53,831 nt of DNA, taken from contig JACRBJ010000089.1 of the NCBI GenBank assembly GCA_016234555.1, positions 1-53,831 on the forward strand, written 5' to 3'. The number at the start of each line of letters is the position of its first letter. The stretch's first letter is position 1. The position numbers were made by a program, and so were the translations under genes. Under the pieces are notes generated by a model that was not told where the DNA came from, searched no databases, and saw nothing but the letters and a program-made list of their open reading frames with translations. The DNA comes from Chloroflexota bacterium. GTDB taxonomy: Bacteria; Chloroflexota; Anaerolineae; Anaerolineales; Villigracilaceae. Shown one piece after another: positions 7,102 to 15,779 of this stretch.

Positions 7102-7425
7102 ATGACAGAACTAAAATACGTAACCGAAGCAGACTTTCAACAGGAAGTAATCGGCGCTGACCTGCCCGTGCTGGTGGATTTCACCGCAGCCTGGTGTCAG
7201 CCCTGTAAGATGATCGAACCGATTGTGAAGCAACTGGCGGGCGAATGGGAGGGCAGGGTCAAGGTGGTGAAACTCGATGCGGACCAAAACCCCGCCATCA
7301 TGATGCAGTACGGCGTGATGGGAATCCCCACCCTCATGCTTTTCAAAGGCGGCGAAATCAAGGAGCGCATGACCGGGTTTCAGCCAAAGGAAAAACTGAC
7401 GGCAAAAGTCACCCCGCATATGTAG
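7102..7425 (+). CDS. trxA: Thioredoxin with WCQPC active site
   Basis: 107 residues from the ATG at 7102, chosen because TGGAGG (7091-7096) precedes it and because the family starts here; a longer frame upstream has no support. The fold is complete: 'PVLVDFTAAWCQPCKM' with the redox cysteines at 32 and 35, and the cis-proline in 'GIPTLMLF' near residue 75. It reduces protein disulfides in the cytoplasm. The active site is WCQPC instead of the common WCGPC, which may shift redox potential or partner choice. A strong bidirectional terminator follows. Confidence 0.93.
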   Translation: MTELKYVTEADFQQEVIGADLPVLVDFTAAWCQPCKMIEPIVKQLAGEWEGRVKVVKLDADQNPAIMMQYGVMGIPTLMLFKGGEIKERMTGFQPKEKLTAKVTPHM

Positions 7426-7431
7426 GATGGG

Positions 7432-7470
7432 AAAAGTCCCTAAAGGTTTCCAGGACCTTTAGGGACTTTT
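7432..7470. terminator. Bidirectional terminator between convergent genes
   Basis: A 16-bp perfect stem (AAAAGTCCCTAAAGGT at 7432-7447 with its inverse at 7455-7470), with T-runs on both strands, lies between the convergent thioredoxin and membrane-protein genes. Confidence 0.85.
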
Positions 7471-7474
7471 GTAT

Positions 7475-9070
7475 TTAATCGTAATAGTACGGCGAACAGG
7501 GGAATTCCTCGCCAGAGGGCGTTGTCACCTCAACGGGATAACCGCCATCATAAACCTCGAAGTCTTTGAGACCATCCTTGACCAAAGCCAGGGCGCGATC
7601 TGCATTGAACGTTGAAAAATGAAAGGATTGCCAGGCGGGTTCGCTTTCATCCATCCCGCGCTCGTGGCGGATGCAAACCAGCGAAGCCCCGATTTTCTCA
7701 TGGACTGAATCGGGCAGGGATGGATTCTGGTACGCGGCAACAAGTTCCGGGACGGCGTCGTCGGAGAGGTCGAGGAAATATTGGGCGTCCAATCTCTCAG
7801 TGTCATCCGCTGTTGTATAAATCTCACGCTGAATGTTTTGGCGGACGATGAAGGCGTCCACGTTCAAAATCGGGAGGGAGGCGGCAAAGCCGAGCGAGGC
7901 AATTAACATGGCGAAGGTGAACATCCGCTCCTTGCGAAGAATTTCGAGGGCAATGGTCACGACCAGCAGCAAGCCAATCCAAATGAGGAAAACGTGGGTG
8001 TAGGTCCGCAGGCGTGAGAAGCCGTAGACTTCCTCATACAGCATGAGACGTTTGAATGCCGAGAACAACATCACCAGCAGGAGGGCGACGAGCGTCACAC
8101 CCAACCCTGAAAAGAGGCGGCGCTGCGCCTCGGTCTCGCGTTTGGTGACGCCGCTCAGAGACATCAGCATCAGGAGGGCGAAGAAGGCAACCGTCACCAG
8201 TTCGCCAAATCCGCGGCGGGCGTACTCGGCGTAGGTATAACCTTCCACGTGGATGTTGGTCACGCCGCCAAAGAAGTACTGGAATTGAATCACCACGAAG
8301 GCGGCAAAGAGCGCCACTACACTTCCCAACACAATTGTCGCTTCCACGTTGCCAAGAAACGGTGGGATGAGTGGCTTGTCCGCGTTGGAGAGCTTTTCAT
8401 CCGTTGACTGGGTTGCGGCGTGCAGGATGACCCCCGCCAGCGCGTACCCGATGACCACGATGTACACAAAGCGGAAGATCAACTCAGGCAGGTTGTCGAG
8501 TTTGAACCAGTTGACCAAATCCTCCAGCCGTTGACCGAAGACCACGTCCGCGGAGGCCAGCAGGGAGGCAAAGACTGCGACGACGGGCAGGGCAATCAGG
8601 ATGCCGCGCACGATGGGCAGGATATTTTGTCTTGAATTCTGAACGCCCGCCTCAGCCTGTTCCTTGCGGACATTGGTCGTGAAGGTGAGCGGGCGCGCGA
8701 TCATGCTGCCAAACAATTGCAGCGACTTTCCAGCATAATCCAAAAACGTGTATTGAAACCAGCGTCCGCCAAGATAGGACACGGCGAGCAGGGTCATGGT
8801 CAGCAGGGTGAAGGTGTAGGCGAGGAAGGTGGTCATCGGCTCGGCGCGGATAAAGGTCACAGCGGCGAAGAAGCCGAAGAGGGGAATCAGCATCAGGCTG
8901 GCGCGGTTTGGGCGCAGCCCGTCGCTCAGCAAAAGGTAAAAGGCGACGACCAGACAAGCCGTCGCAAAAATCGCAAAGTTGACGCCGGGCTTCATCTTCC
9001 AAAACAGGAAGTCGAAGAGCCAGCCGAGGGCGAATACAAATATCCAGAGTTTGGTGGGATTGGTTTTCAT
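7475..9070 (-). CDS. Polytopic membrane protein, DUF4153/DUF4173-like
   Basis: 531 residues with about ten or more predicted membrane spans covering residues 8-410, for example 'LWIFVFALGWLFDFLFW', 'LIPLFGFFAAVTFI' and 'TIVLGSVVALFAAFVVIQF'. A soluble C-terminal region of about 110 residues ends 'PCSPYYYD'. The arrangement matches DUF4153/DUF4173 family proteins, whose function is unknown. GGAG about 7 nt before the start supports the ATG at 9070. It is a single gene between two terminators, so the neighbours give no functional hint. Confidence 0.7.
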   Translation of the reverse strand: MKTNPTKLWIFVFALGWLFDFLFWKMKPGVNFAIFATACLVVAFYLLLSDGLRPNRASLMLIPLFGFFAAVTFIRAEPMTTFLAYTFTLLTMTLLAVSYLGGRWFQYTFLDYAGKSLQLFGSMIARPLTFTTNVRKEQAEAGVQNSRQNILPIVRGILIALPVVAVFASLLASADVVFGQRLEDLVNWFKLDNLPELIFRFVYIVVIGYALAGVILHAATQSTDEKLSNADKPLIPPFLGNVEATIVLGSVVALFAAFVVIQFQYFFGGVTNIHVEGYTYAEYARRGFGELVTVAFFALLMLMSLSGVTKRETEAQRRLFSGLGVTLVALLLVMLFSAFKRLMLYEEVYGFSRLRTYTHVFLIWIGLLLVVTIALEILRKERMFTFAMLIASLGFAASLPILNVDAFIVRQNIQREIYTTADDTERLDAQYFLDLSDDAVPELVAAYQNPSLPDSVHEKIGASLVCIRHERGMDESEPAWQSFHFSTFNADRALALVKDGLKDFEVYDGGYPVEVTTPSGEEFPCSPYYYD

Positions 9071-9191
9071 ACATTTCTCCTGAATGGGTTGGGAAGAAGG
9101 ATAGCCGCAGCCGGCTGGCGGAGGCTCTCAAAAGGCATCAAATTTTTTCAGAATCGAAGATTACAATTTTGTGAGAATCCAAACCGCCCCA

Positions 9192-9220
9192 TTGACACCA
9201 AATTTGTTTTGTGACATACT
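9192..9220 (+). promoter_or_regulatory. Promoter of a tiny-ORF transcription unit
   Basis: A perfect -35 TTGACA (9192-9197), a 17-nt spacer and a CATACT -10 (9215-9220). It points to the 15-codon ORF at 9282 and has no larger gene downstream on this strand. Confidence 0.6.
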
Positions 9221-9281
9221 TCCACCATCGCACGGGGGCAAGCATCCACCGCCATCTTTAAGAAAGGAGGAGGTGTTGCCA

Positions 9282-9329
9282 ATGAATAGCAGTAAACCCG
9301 GCGCTGTGGCAGCCCTCCCCGTTGTATAA
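9282..9329 (+). CDS. 15-residue ORF embedded in a hairpin (leader peptide or small RNA)
   Basis: ATG at 9282 encodes MNSSKPGAVAALPVV and stops at 9327-9329. A very strong purine-rich ribosome-binding site (AAAGGAGGAGG, 9263-9273) precedes it, and a promoter lies 60 nt further up. Its second half overlaps the left arm of a 14-bp hairpin, so translation would prevent that hairpin forming. No downstream gene is on the same strand before the next terminator, so this is either a free-standing micropeptide/sRNA or a leader whose target gene has been lost. Translation is not proven. Confidence 0.5.
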   Translation: MNSSKPGAVAALPVV

Positions 9330-9383
9330 CGAAAGCTGCCACAGCGCCCCAGGACTGCCACCCGAAAGGGTGGCAGTCTGTTT
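9300..9383 (+). promoter_or_regulatory. Two mutually competing hairpins, attenuator-like
   Basis: Hairpin 1 pairs GGCGCTGTGGCAGC (9300-9313) with its inverse at 9335-9348. Hairpin 2 pairs ACTGCCACCC (9354-9363) with GGGTGGCAGT (9368-9377) around GAAA and is followed by CTGTTT. GTGGCAG and CTGCCAC occur in both hairpins, so the arms can swap partners. On the opposite strand the second hairpin could end the rhodanese transcript. Confidence 0.6.
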
Positions 9384-9726
9384 AATACATCCCAACCGAT
9401 TTATCGACCTCGCGGGCATAGGCATCGATTCCCCCGCCGACGTTGACCACATTTTTGTATCCCTGTCTTGCAAGCCACATGGTCGCCTGCATGCTGCGGC
9501 TGCCGTGATGACATATGATGTAAACGGGGATTTTCTGTGAGCGGACAGTTTCGGAGAGGGCTTTGAGTCCCTTCTGCGCCAACAGGCTCATTGGCACGAC
9601 CTCGAGCCTGGCATCGGTTATTTTGGCCTGGTTCAACTCTGACGTTTCGCGCACGTCGAGCAGGACGAATTTTTCGTCCGATTTGAGCTTCCTGCCAAGT
9701 TCGGTGACGGTGATTTCGGGGTACAT
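9382..9726 (-). CDS. Rhodanese-like sulfurtransferase
   Basis: 114 residues from the ATG at 9726 (MYPEITVTEL); an upstream in-frame ATG at 9765 would add unrelated residues from a palindromic repeat. It is a single rhodanese domain: 'FVLLDVRETSELNQAKI' and the active-site loop 'CHHGSRS' with the sulfur-carrying cysteine, then 'GYKNVVNVGGGIDAYAREVD'. It transfers sulfane sulfur to thiophilic acceptors in the cytoplasm; the physiological acceptor is unknown. It lies 64 nt downstream of the phosphorylase gene, separated by two palindromes. Confidence 0.9.
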   Translation of the reverse strand: MYPEITVTELGRKLKSDEKFVLLDVRETSELNQAKITDARLEVVPMSLLAQKGLKALSETVRSQKIPVYIICHHGSRSMQATMWLARQGYKNVVNVGGGIDAYAREVDKSVGMY

Positions 9727-9748
9727 AATTTTCCAATTTATAAGGTAG

Positions 9749-9792
9749 GGGTGGGGTTGCCCCACCCAAAAGGGCGAGAGGACCTCGCCCTT
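9749..9792. repeat. Pair of dispersed palindromes overlapping the glgP stop
   Basis: GGGTGGGG/CCCCACCC (9749-9767) is followed by AAGGGCGAG/CTCGCCCTT (9770-9792). The second arm includes the last bases of the glgP stop codon. Both look like short repeat palindromes common in intergenic DNA of this group and may act as terminators. Confidence 0.55.
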
Positions 9793-11923
9793 ACTTTAAC
9801 GCGGGGGCGTAGAATTTTTCGACGTATTGTTTGACCATGCGGCGGGTGGAAAATTGCGGGATGACGGTTTGCAGGGTGTTCTTCATCATGGCGATCCAGC
9901 CGTGGGGAATTTCCTTGGAGTCGTGGTCGTAATACAGGGGGATGATCTTTTGTTCGAGGGTCTGGTACAGGTCTTCGGCGTCCGCCGCATCCTGCACTTC
10001 GTTCGATTCGTATTCCCTATCCTCGCCGATGGACCAGCCGTTTTGTCCGTTGTAGGCTTCGCGCCACCAGCCGTCCAGCACGGAGAAGTTCAACGCGCCG
10101 TTGATTGCCGCTTTCATGCCGGAAGTTCCGCTGGCTTCCAGCGGGCGGCGCGGAGTGTTCATCCACACATCCACGCCCTGCACCAGATAACGCGCCAGGT
10201 TCATGTCGTAATCTTCGAGGAAGATGATTCGTCCCCCTGTTTCAGCCTGTTTGACGGCGCGATAGACCTTTTGGATCAACTGCTTGCCGGGTTCGTCGGC
10301 GGGATGCGCCTTGCCGGCAAAAATGATTTGCACGGGCATGTTCGGACGGTTGATGAGGTCGAGCAGGCGGTCAACGTCGGAGAGGACCAGGTTGGCGCGT
10401 TTGTAGGTGGCAAAGCGGCGCGCAAAGCCAATCGTCAGCGCGTAGGGGTTGATCAGCACTCCCGAAGAGACAACCTGAACGGGGTGGAATCCGCCATGGG
10501 TCCAGCGGTCACGGACCCGCTCGCGCATGTAGAAGGTCAGCTTGCGCTTGAGATGCTGGTGCACCGCCCACAATTCCTCGTCAGGGATGTCATCGAGATT
10601 CTCCCAGGTGGCGGGGTCGTCGAGGCGGTCGTACCAGTCGTCGCCGATGTATCTGCCAAAGAGCTGCTTCAGGCGGCGCGCCATCCAGTTGGCGGTGTGG
10701 ACTCCGTTGGTGATGTGCTGGATCGGCACCTCGTCTACAGCTTTATCCTGCCAGAGGAAATTCCACATCCCGCGGGAGACCTGCCCGTGCAGTTCCGAGA
10801 CGCCGTTGCTGCCGCTGGATAGTTTGAGCGCGAGGATGGGCATGGAGAAGGTCTCGGTATGCGGCAGTTGATGTTTGGCAAGGTCCGCGAATTCTTCGCG
10901 GGTGAGCCCAAGCTCGTGCCAGAATTTGGCAAGGTATTTGTCGATCAACCAGAGCGGGAATTCATCATTGCCGGCGGGGACGGGGGTGTGGGTGGTGAAG
11001 ACGTTTTGTTTGAGGGTCGTTTGCGCCGCTGTGGCAAAGGGGGAGCCTTTTGCCACGAGTTCACGCGCCCGTTCGAGGGTCAGGAAGGCGGCGTGACCTT
11101 CGTTCATGTGCCAGACTGCGGGTTTGATTCCCAGGGCGCGGAGCGCGCGCACGCCGCCCACACCCAGCAACACTTCCTGCATCACGCGGCGGTCGAGATC
11201 GGACCAGTACAGGCGGGCGGTGAGCAGGCGGTCGAATTCGGTGTTGCCTTCGACGTTGGAGTCAAGCAGGTAGAGCGGGACCCGTCCCACACGCACCTCC
11301 CAAATTTGCAGGGCGACAGTACGGTCGGGGAATTCCACCTGAACGGTGACGGGTTTCCCATCTTTGACGACCAGCGAGACGGGAAGGTGCTCGAAGGTCA
11401 GCGGGTTGTTGATCGCTTCCTGCCAGCCGTCCTCGCTGAGGCGTTGGGTGAAATATCCCTGCGCGTACATGAACCCGACGCCGACAAGCGGCAGACCGAG
11501 GTCGGAGGCTTCCTTCAGGTGGTCGCCTGCCAGCACGCCGAGTCCGCCGGAATAGATCGGAAGCGTTTCGTGCAATCCGAACTCCATCGAAAAGTATGCG
11601 ACGGGATTGCCGTTGAATTTGGGATATACTGTCTTCGTCCAGGTCAGGCTGGTGAAGTATTCGTCGAACTTTTTGAAGTACTCATCGTACAGTTCCAGGT
11701 AGTCCCCGTCCTTGGAGAATCGGGACGAGCGCTTGCGGCTGACTTCCCGCAAAAAGCGAATCGGGTTGTGCCCAAGCCGTTCCCACAGGTCGTAGTCGAG
11801 TTTTCCGAAGATGTGGGCGGATTCGGGCTGCCAGGTCCACCAAAGGTTGAATGCCAGTTCGCCAAGACGCGCAATGCGTTTCGGCAGGTCGAATTTTTGT
11901 GAGGGGATTGTTTTGAATTCCAT
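9791..11923 (-). CDS. glgP: Alpha-glucan (glycogen/starch) phosphorylase
   Basis: 710 residues from the ATG at 11923 (MEFKTIP...); an in-frame ATG at 11944 adds 7 residues, and neither has a clear ribosome-binding site. The N-terminus 'RIARLGELAFNLWWTWQPE' matches the short alpha-glucan phosphorylase type with its DUF3417 region. The C-terminal PLP site is 'GTSGMKAAINGALNFSVLDGWW', with the lysine that binds PLP. It releases glucose 1-phosphate from storage glucans using phosphate. It is divergently arranged with phosphofructokinase, linking glycogen breakdown with glycolysis. Confidence 0.95.
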   Translation of the reverse strand: MEFKTIPSQKFDLPKRIARLGELAFNLWWTWQPESAHIFGKLDYDLWERLGHNPIRFLREVSRKRSSRFSKDGDYLELYDEYFKKFDEYFTSLTWTKTVYPKFNGNPVAYFSMEFGLHETLPIYSGGLGVLAGDHLKEASDLGLPLVGVGFMYAQGYFTQRLSEDGWQEAINNPLTFEHLPVSLVVKDGKPVTVQVEFPDRTVALQIWEVRVGRVPLYLLDSNVEGNTEFDRLLTARLYWSDLDRRVMQEVLLGVGGVRALRALGIKPAVWHMNEGHAAFLTLERARELVAKGSPFATAAQTTLKQNVFTTHTPVPAGNDEFPLWLIDKYLAKFWHELGLTREEFADLAKHQLPHTETFSMPILALKLSSGSNGVSELHGQVSRGMWNFLWQDKAVDEVPIQHITNGVHTANWMARRLKQLFGRYIGDDWYDRLDDPATWENLDDIPDEELWAVHQHLKRKLTFYMRERVRDRWTHGGFHPVQVVSSGVLINPYALTIGFARRFATYKRANLVLSDVDRLLDLINRPNMPVQIIFAGKAHPADEPGKQLIQKVYRAVKQAETGGRIIFLEDYDMNLARYLVQGVDVWMNTPRRPLEASGTSGMKAAINGALNFSVLDGWWREAYNGQNGWSIGEDREYESNEVQDAADAEDLYQTLEQKIIPLYYDHDSKEIPHGWIAMMKNTLQTVIPQFSTRRMVKQYVEKFYAPALK

Positions 11924-12007
11924 AGCGGGGAATGATACCAGCATTTTTGGATGACGGAGAATTAAGCGCCGGCGGAAAATTCGGGCGGTCTTCCGTCAAT
12001 TCCGGAC

Positions 12008-12013
12008 TATAAT
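12008..12013 (+). promoter_or_regulatory. -10 box of pfkA
   Basis: A perfect TATAAT lies 36 nt before the pfkA start. The -35 region is weak. It sits in the divergent glgP-pfkA spacer. Confidence 0.4.
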
Positions 12014-12049
12014 GCTGCCTGAAAAGAATAAATAATACGGAGATTTTTT

Positions 12050-13171
12050 ATGCCTGCAAAACCAAAAACAAAAACACAAATCAAGAGATTGGCAATCAGC
12101 ACCGGCGGCGGCGACGCCCCCGGTTTGAATGCGGTCATTCGCGCGGCGACGCTTTCCGCGATCAAGCGCGGCTGGGAAGTATACGGCGTGCTGGACGGCT
12201 TCAACGGACTCATCCTGCCGGAACAATATCCGAGCGGCGGGTTGATCCCGTTAACCCGTGAAAGGGTGCGTGGAATCACCCACCTCGGCGGGACAATCCT
12301 TGGTACGAGCAACCGCAACAATCCGCTCAAGTACCCGGTCCCGCGCCCTGATGGAACCTTTGAAGAGGTGGATCGCAGCGACGAGATCGTGCGTGGCTTT
12401 GGGCTGCATCACATCGACGCGCTGATCACGGTCGGCGGCGACGGTTCGCTGGCGATTGCAAGCGTCCTCGCCAGGAAGGGATTGCGTCTGATCTCGGTGC
12501 CGAAGACAATCGACAATGACCTCGACAAGACAGACGTCACCTTCGGTTTCGATACCGCCGTCGGCTTTGCCACTGAATGTATCGACCGCCTGCATTCGAC
12601 CGCCGCATCCCACGGGCGCGTGATGGTCGTGGAAGTGATGGGACGTTACGCGGGCTGGATCGCCGTCCATGCGGGGGTGGCTGGTTCCGCGGATGCAATC
12701 CTGATTCCCGAACGCCCGTATGACATCCACAAGGTGGTTGAAAAGATCCGCGAACGCGAGGCGCAGGGCAGCAAGTTCACCATCGTGGTGGTGGCGGAAG
12801 GTGCGACGCCCATGGGCGGCGGACTCACGGTTATGGAACACGAAGCGGGACGCGCCGAGCGGCTGGGCGGCATTGGCGAAAAGGTGGCGGCGGAAATCAA
12901 CGAGATTTCGGGCAAGGAGACCCGTGTGGTCGTTCTCGGTCACCTGCTGCGTGGAGGTACGCCCACCTCGTTCGACCGCATCATCGCCCTGCGGTTTGGC
13001 GCCGCCGCCGTGCGCGGTTTGGAGGAGGGACACGAAGGCGTGATGGTCGCCCTCGACCCGCCGCACGTCAAGTACGTGCCCATCGAAGAGGCGAAGGGCA
13101 GAATGAAGATGGTGCCGATGGACTCAGACATCGTCCTCACCGCCCTGGACTTGGGAATCACGTTTGGTTAG
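12050..13171 (+). CDS. pfkA: 6-phosphofructokinase
   Basis: 373 residues. The N-terminal nucleotide loop is 'ISTGGGDAPGLNAVIRA'. Other motifs are 'GGTILGTSNRNNP', the catalytic 'GGDGS' (129-133), 'PKTIDNDLDKTDVTFGFDTA' (151-170) and 'EVMGRYAGWIA'. A Gly after GGD points to ATP as phosphate donor, since PPi enzymes have Asp there. The Lys in PKTIDND is typical of the mixed group III. It phosphorylates fructose 6-phosphate in glycolysis. The strong terminator at 13186-13225 closes the unit. Confidence 0.95.
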   Translation: MPAKPKTKTQIKRLAISTGGGDAPGLNAVIRAATLSAIKRGWEVYGVLDGFNGLILPEQYPSGGLIPLTRERVRGITHLGGTILGTSNRNNPLKYPVPRPDGTFEEVDRSDEIVRGFGLHHIDALITVGGDGSLAIASVLARKGLRLISVPKTIDNDLDKTDVTFGFDTAVGFATECIDRLHSTAASHGRVMVVEVMGRYAGWIAVHAGVAGSADAILIPERPYDIHKVVEKIREREAQGSKFTIVVVAEGATPMGGGLTVMEHEAGRAERLGGIGEKVAAEINEISGKETRVVVLGHLLRGGTPTSFDRIIALRFGAAAVRGLEEGHEGVMVALDPPHVKYVPIEEAKGRMKMVPMDSDIVLTALDLGITFG

Positions 13172-13185
13172 TTCTTTCGAAACAG

Positions 13186-13225
13186 CGCGCCCGGCTCGAA
13201 AATGAGCCGGGCGCGTTTTGTTTTT
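13186..13225. terminator. Terminator after pfkA
   Basis: A 12-bp GC-rich stem (CGCGCCCGGCTC at 13186-13197 with its inverse at 13204-13215) is followed by TTTTGTTTTT. Confidence 0.9.
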
Positions 13226-13234
13226 CAACTGTCT

Positions 13235-13867
13235 TCACTTGATTTCCATTTTGACCAGCCACTTCACCCAGTAAGCTCCCAACTCGCCGGGAAAAGCCGC
13301 CCGCACGGGAAACCCATGCAAAATGGGAACCGGCTGTCCGCGCAATTCGTAAGCCAGAAAACTTTTCTCCGACATGGCAACATCCAACCCGACGATGGGG
13401 GCGTAGCCGTCGATGCCGGTCAACTGGACATCGGTTGCACCATCCTGAACGCCCGCCAATTCCAGAACATATCGAAGGGGAACCCCGGCCCAGACGGCGG
13501 TATCCTCAAAATTGCCCTTGCAGACGATGGTGGTCTGCACTTCGATTTTTGGCATGCAACGCAGGTCGTCGTAGGTCAGGGACAAGGGATGATCCACCTT
13601 GCCGGTCACTTCCAGCCGATAGGTTTCAAGGTCGATGGTCTGCGCCTTGCCGGTGACGTGGAGCCCGGTGCTCGGGTCGAGTTCTGCGGGACCGGGCGTC
13701 ACTGCCAGCGGGATGGGGACGACAATGGGCGACAGTCCGCAGGGAGTTCCGGGCAGGGTGGTCAGGCGCGGCGCGGGAGTGGCGGTGGCGGTTGGGGGGA
13801 GTGGCGTTGCCGTGGAGCAGGCAGTCAGTATAGGGATGAGCAAATACCAGTAAATGTTTTTCTTCAT
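13235..13867 (-). CDS. Molybdopterin-dependent oxidoreductase, lipoprotein
   Basis: 210 residues from the ATG at 13867. The start is set by the lipoprotein signal 'LLIPILTAC' (lipid-attached Cys17); a longer frame runs into the divergent GTPase gene. A Thr/Pro-rich linker precedes a sulfite-oxidase-type molybdopterin fold of about 150 residues. Its motif 'TIVCKGNFEDTAVWAGVPLRYVL' contains the cysteine expected to bind molybdenum, and 'ILHGFPVRAAFPGELGAYWVKW' is near the end. It lacks the dimerisation and haem domains of true sulfite oxidases, so the substrate is unknown. It is exported and anchored to the membrane. Confidence 0.85.
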   Translation of the reverse strand: MKKNIYWYLLIPILTACSTATPLPPTATATPAPRLTTLPGTPCGLSPIVVPIPLAVTPGPAELDPSTGLHVTGKAQTIDLETYRLEVTGKVDHPLSLTYDDLRCMPKIEVQTTIVCKGNFEDTAVWAGVPLRYVLELAGVQDGATDVQLTGIDGYAPIVGLDVAMSEKSFLAYELRGQPVPILHGFPVRAAFPGELGAYWVKWLVKMEIK

Positions 13868-13954
13868 GCACTCAATATAGCGCGATCGACAACCCGATGC
13901 AATCACATCTGTACCGGGTTTACAGGGAGGATGGTCACCTTTTTCCGGGGTGAG

Positions 13955-13960
13955 TATAAT
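13955..13960 (+). promoter_or_regulatory. -10 box for the dynamin-like gene
   Basis: A TATAAT in the divergent spacer, 45 nt before the ATG at 14006, with no good -35. Confidence 0.3.
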
Positions 13961-14005
13961 CATGTGCAAAAAGAAACGAACCTCCGAAAACTGGATGGAA
14001 AAACC

Positions 14006-15760
14006 ATGCGCGATGCAATCCTTACGAATGAACAAACCCTGTTGGTAGATGACGAGAAGCAGTCCCTGACCAACATCCTGCTTCAGTTGTCCGAAATGAA
14101 TCTGCCCAAGGACTCGCTGGACAGCCTGCAAAAGGCTACCCGGCAGTTGGATGAGCTATTCTTGGTTGTGGTGGTGGGGGAGTTCAATGCCGGGAAAAGT
14201 GCCCTCGTCAATGCCATCCTTGGAGAAAAGGTATTGGCGGAAGGTGTGACTCCCACAACCACGCGGGTTACCTTGATTCGATGGGGTGAGGAGAAAAGCG
14301 AACGGATCGTGGACGAAGGATATGCCCTTGTCTCTTATCCGCTCCCATTCCTAAAGGCGGTGAATATTGTCGACTCCCCCGGAACCAATGCCATCATCCG
14401 CGAGCATGAACGCCTGACCGATGAGTTTGTCCCGCGCAGTGACCTGGTGTTGTTCGTCACGTCTGCCGACCGCCCGTTGACCGAAAGCGAACGCCAGTTC
14501 CTGCAACGGATTCTCGATTGGGGGAAGAAGGTGGTTTTCGTTTTGAACAAGGCGGACATTTTCGAGACCCCATCCGCTTTGCAGGAAGCGGAGGAATACG
14601 TCCGCAAGCACGCGGCAGTGGCTTTGGGCGAACAGCCCGTGTTGTTTCCCGTCTCGGCGAAGTTGGCGCAACGCGCGGCATCCGAGACGAACGAAGCGGA
14701 ACGTCTTCGCCTGCGTTCCGCCAGCGGACTGGACCAACTGGAAGCTTATATCTTTACCCGTCTCGACGATACAACCCGGTTGAAAATCAAGCTGAACAAT
14801 CCGCTGGGGGTGGCAGACCGTCTCATCGAGCAGGCGGAGAATCTGGTTCAGGTGCAAAGCGACGATCTCAAGGAAGATAAAACGACGGTGGACTCGCTTG
14901 AGAATTCGATTTCGAGCTATGAGCATGAGGTTGGGATCGAAAGGTCGCCCCGCATGGCTGAAGTGGAAAACATCCTGCACAAGCTGGAGATTCGCGGCGT
15001 GGATTTCTTCGACCGCACCATCCGCCTGACCAACATCCACCACCTGATTCACGGCGACCAGATCCGGGCGGCATTCGAGAAAGAGGTGCTGACCGATGTG
15101 ACCGCCCAGATCAATGAGCAGGTCCAGCGGACAATCGACTGGCTGGTGGAGAAGGACATGCGTCAATGGCAGCAGGTGATGACTTACCTGCACCGACGTC
15201 AGACTGCCAACCTGGATCACATCGTTGGTATCACAGGTTCCAAGTCAAGTTCAATCCGAAGACAGGAGTTGGTCGACAAGGTAGGACGAAGCGTAACATC
15301 CATTGTGGAAAGCTATGACCGTGTCAAGGAGGCAAGCCAGTTGGCAGTACACGTGGAAACTGCCGTCGCGCAAACGGCTCTGTTTGAAATAGGCGCAGCA
15401 GGGCTGGGGACATTGGTGTCCACCGCTTTGTTGTCCTCCACACTGGACATCACCGGCGTCATCGCCGCCGGCACCCTTGCCATCGTGGGACTCTTTGTAA
15501 TCCCCTACAAGCGGAAACAGGCGGAGGATAATTTCCGCAAAAAGATCGTTACCCTGCGCGCCAATTTGCTGGAGGTTCTGTCCACGACTTTCGTGAAGGA
15601 ATCGAACAATTCCGTGGCGCGGCTGAGGGACAATGTCGCTCCCTATACCCGTTATGTCCATGCCGAACATGACCGGATCGAAAAGGCATCCTCCCTGCTG
15701 GCGGAGATGCGTCGCAGCGTTTCCTCCCTGCGGGCGCGGATTGATCTGGCGGTGAAGTAG
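14006..15760 (+). CDS. Dynamin-like large GTPase
   Basis: 584 residues from the ATG at 14006; the open frame extends upstream to 13202 but that part is antisense to the lipoprotein gene and unlike the family. The GTPase domain shows P-loop 'GEFNAGKSALVNA' (about 58-70), the switch threonines 'TPTTTRVT', G3 'DSPGTNA' and G4 'NKAD'. A long helical stalk follows. Near the C-terminus a hydrophobic hairpin ('LGTLVSTALLSS..ITGVIAAGTLAIVGLFVIPYKRK', described in parts) would insert in the membrane. Bacterial dynamins remodel or protect membranes. It is a single gene closed by a strong terminator. Confidence 0.88.
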   Translation: MRDAILTNEQTLLVDDEKQSLTNILLQLSEMNLPKDSLDSLQKATRQLDELFLVVVVGEFNAGKSALVNAILGEKVLAEGVTPTTTRVTLIRWGEEKSERIVDEGYALVSYPLPFLKAVNIVDSPGTNAIIREHERLTDEFVPRSDLVLFVTSADRPLTESERQFLQRILDWGKKVVFVLNKADIFETPSALQEAEEYVRKHAAVALGEQPVLFPVSAKLAQRAASETNEAERLRLRSASGLDQLEAYIFTRLDDTTRLKIKLNNPLGVADRLIEQAENLVQVQSDDLKEDKTTVDSLENSISSYEHEVGIERSPRMAEVENILHKLEIRGVDFFDRTIRLTNIHHLIHGDQIRAAFEKEVLTDVTAQINEQVQRTIDWLVEKDMRQWQQVMTYLHRRQTANLDHIVGITGSKSSSIRRQELVDKVGRSVTSIVESYDRVKEASQLAVHVETAVAQTALFEIGAAGLGTLVSTALLSSTLDITGVIAAGTLAIVGLFVIPYKRKQAEDNFRKKIVTLRANLLEVLSTTFVKESNNSVARLRDNVAPYTRYVHAEHDRIEKASSLLAEMRRSVSSLRARIDLAVK

Positions 15761-15779
15761 GTTCCCATTTTCGAGAGAC

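Noticed and set aside
9827..10822. Plus-strand open frame (331 residues) opposite glgP
   Set aside because: Shadow frame of the phosphorylase, with no motifs.
10859..11902. Long plus-strand open frame (347 residues) inside the phosphorylase gene
   Set aside because: Antisense shadow of a clear glgP gene in GC-rich DNA. It has no ribosome-binding site and no recognisable motif.
13202..14005. N-terminal extension of the dynamin-like frame (268 extra residues)
   Set aside because: It is antisense to the molybdopterin lipoprotein gene and crosses the pfkA terminator. Family similarity begins only after 14006.
14351..15220. Minus-strand 289-residue frame opposite the dynamin-like GTPase
   Set aside because: Shadow frame. 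The plus strand has complete GTPase motifs.
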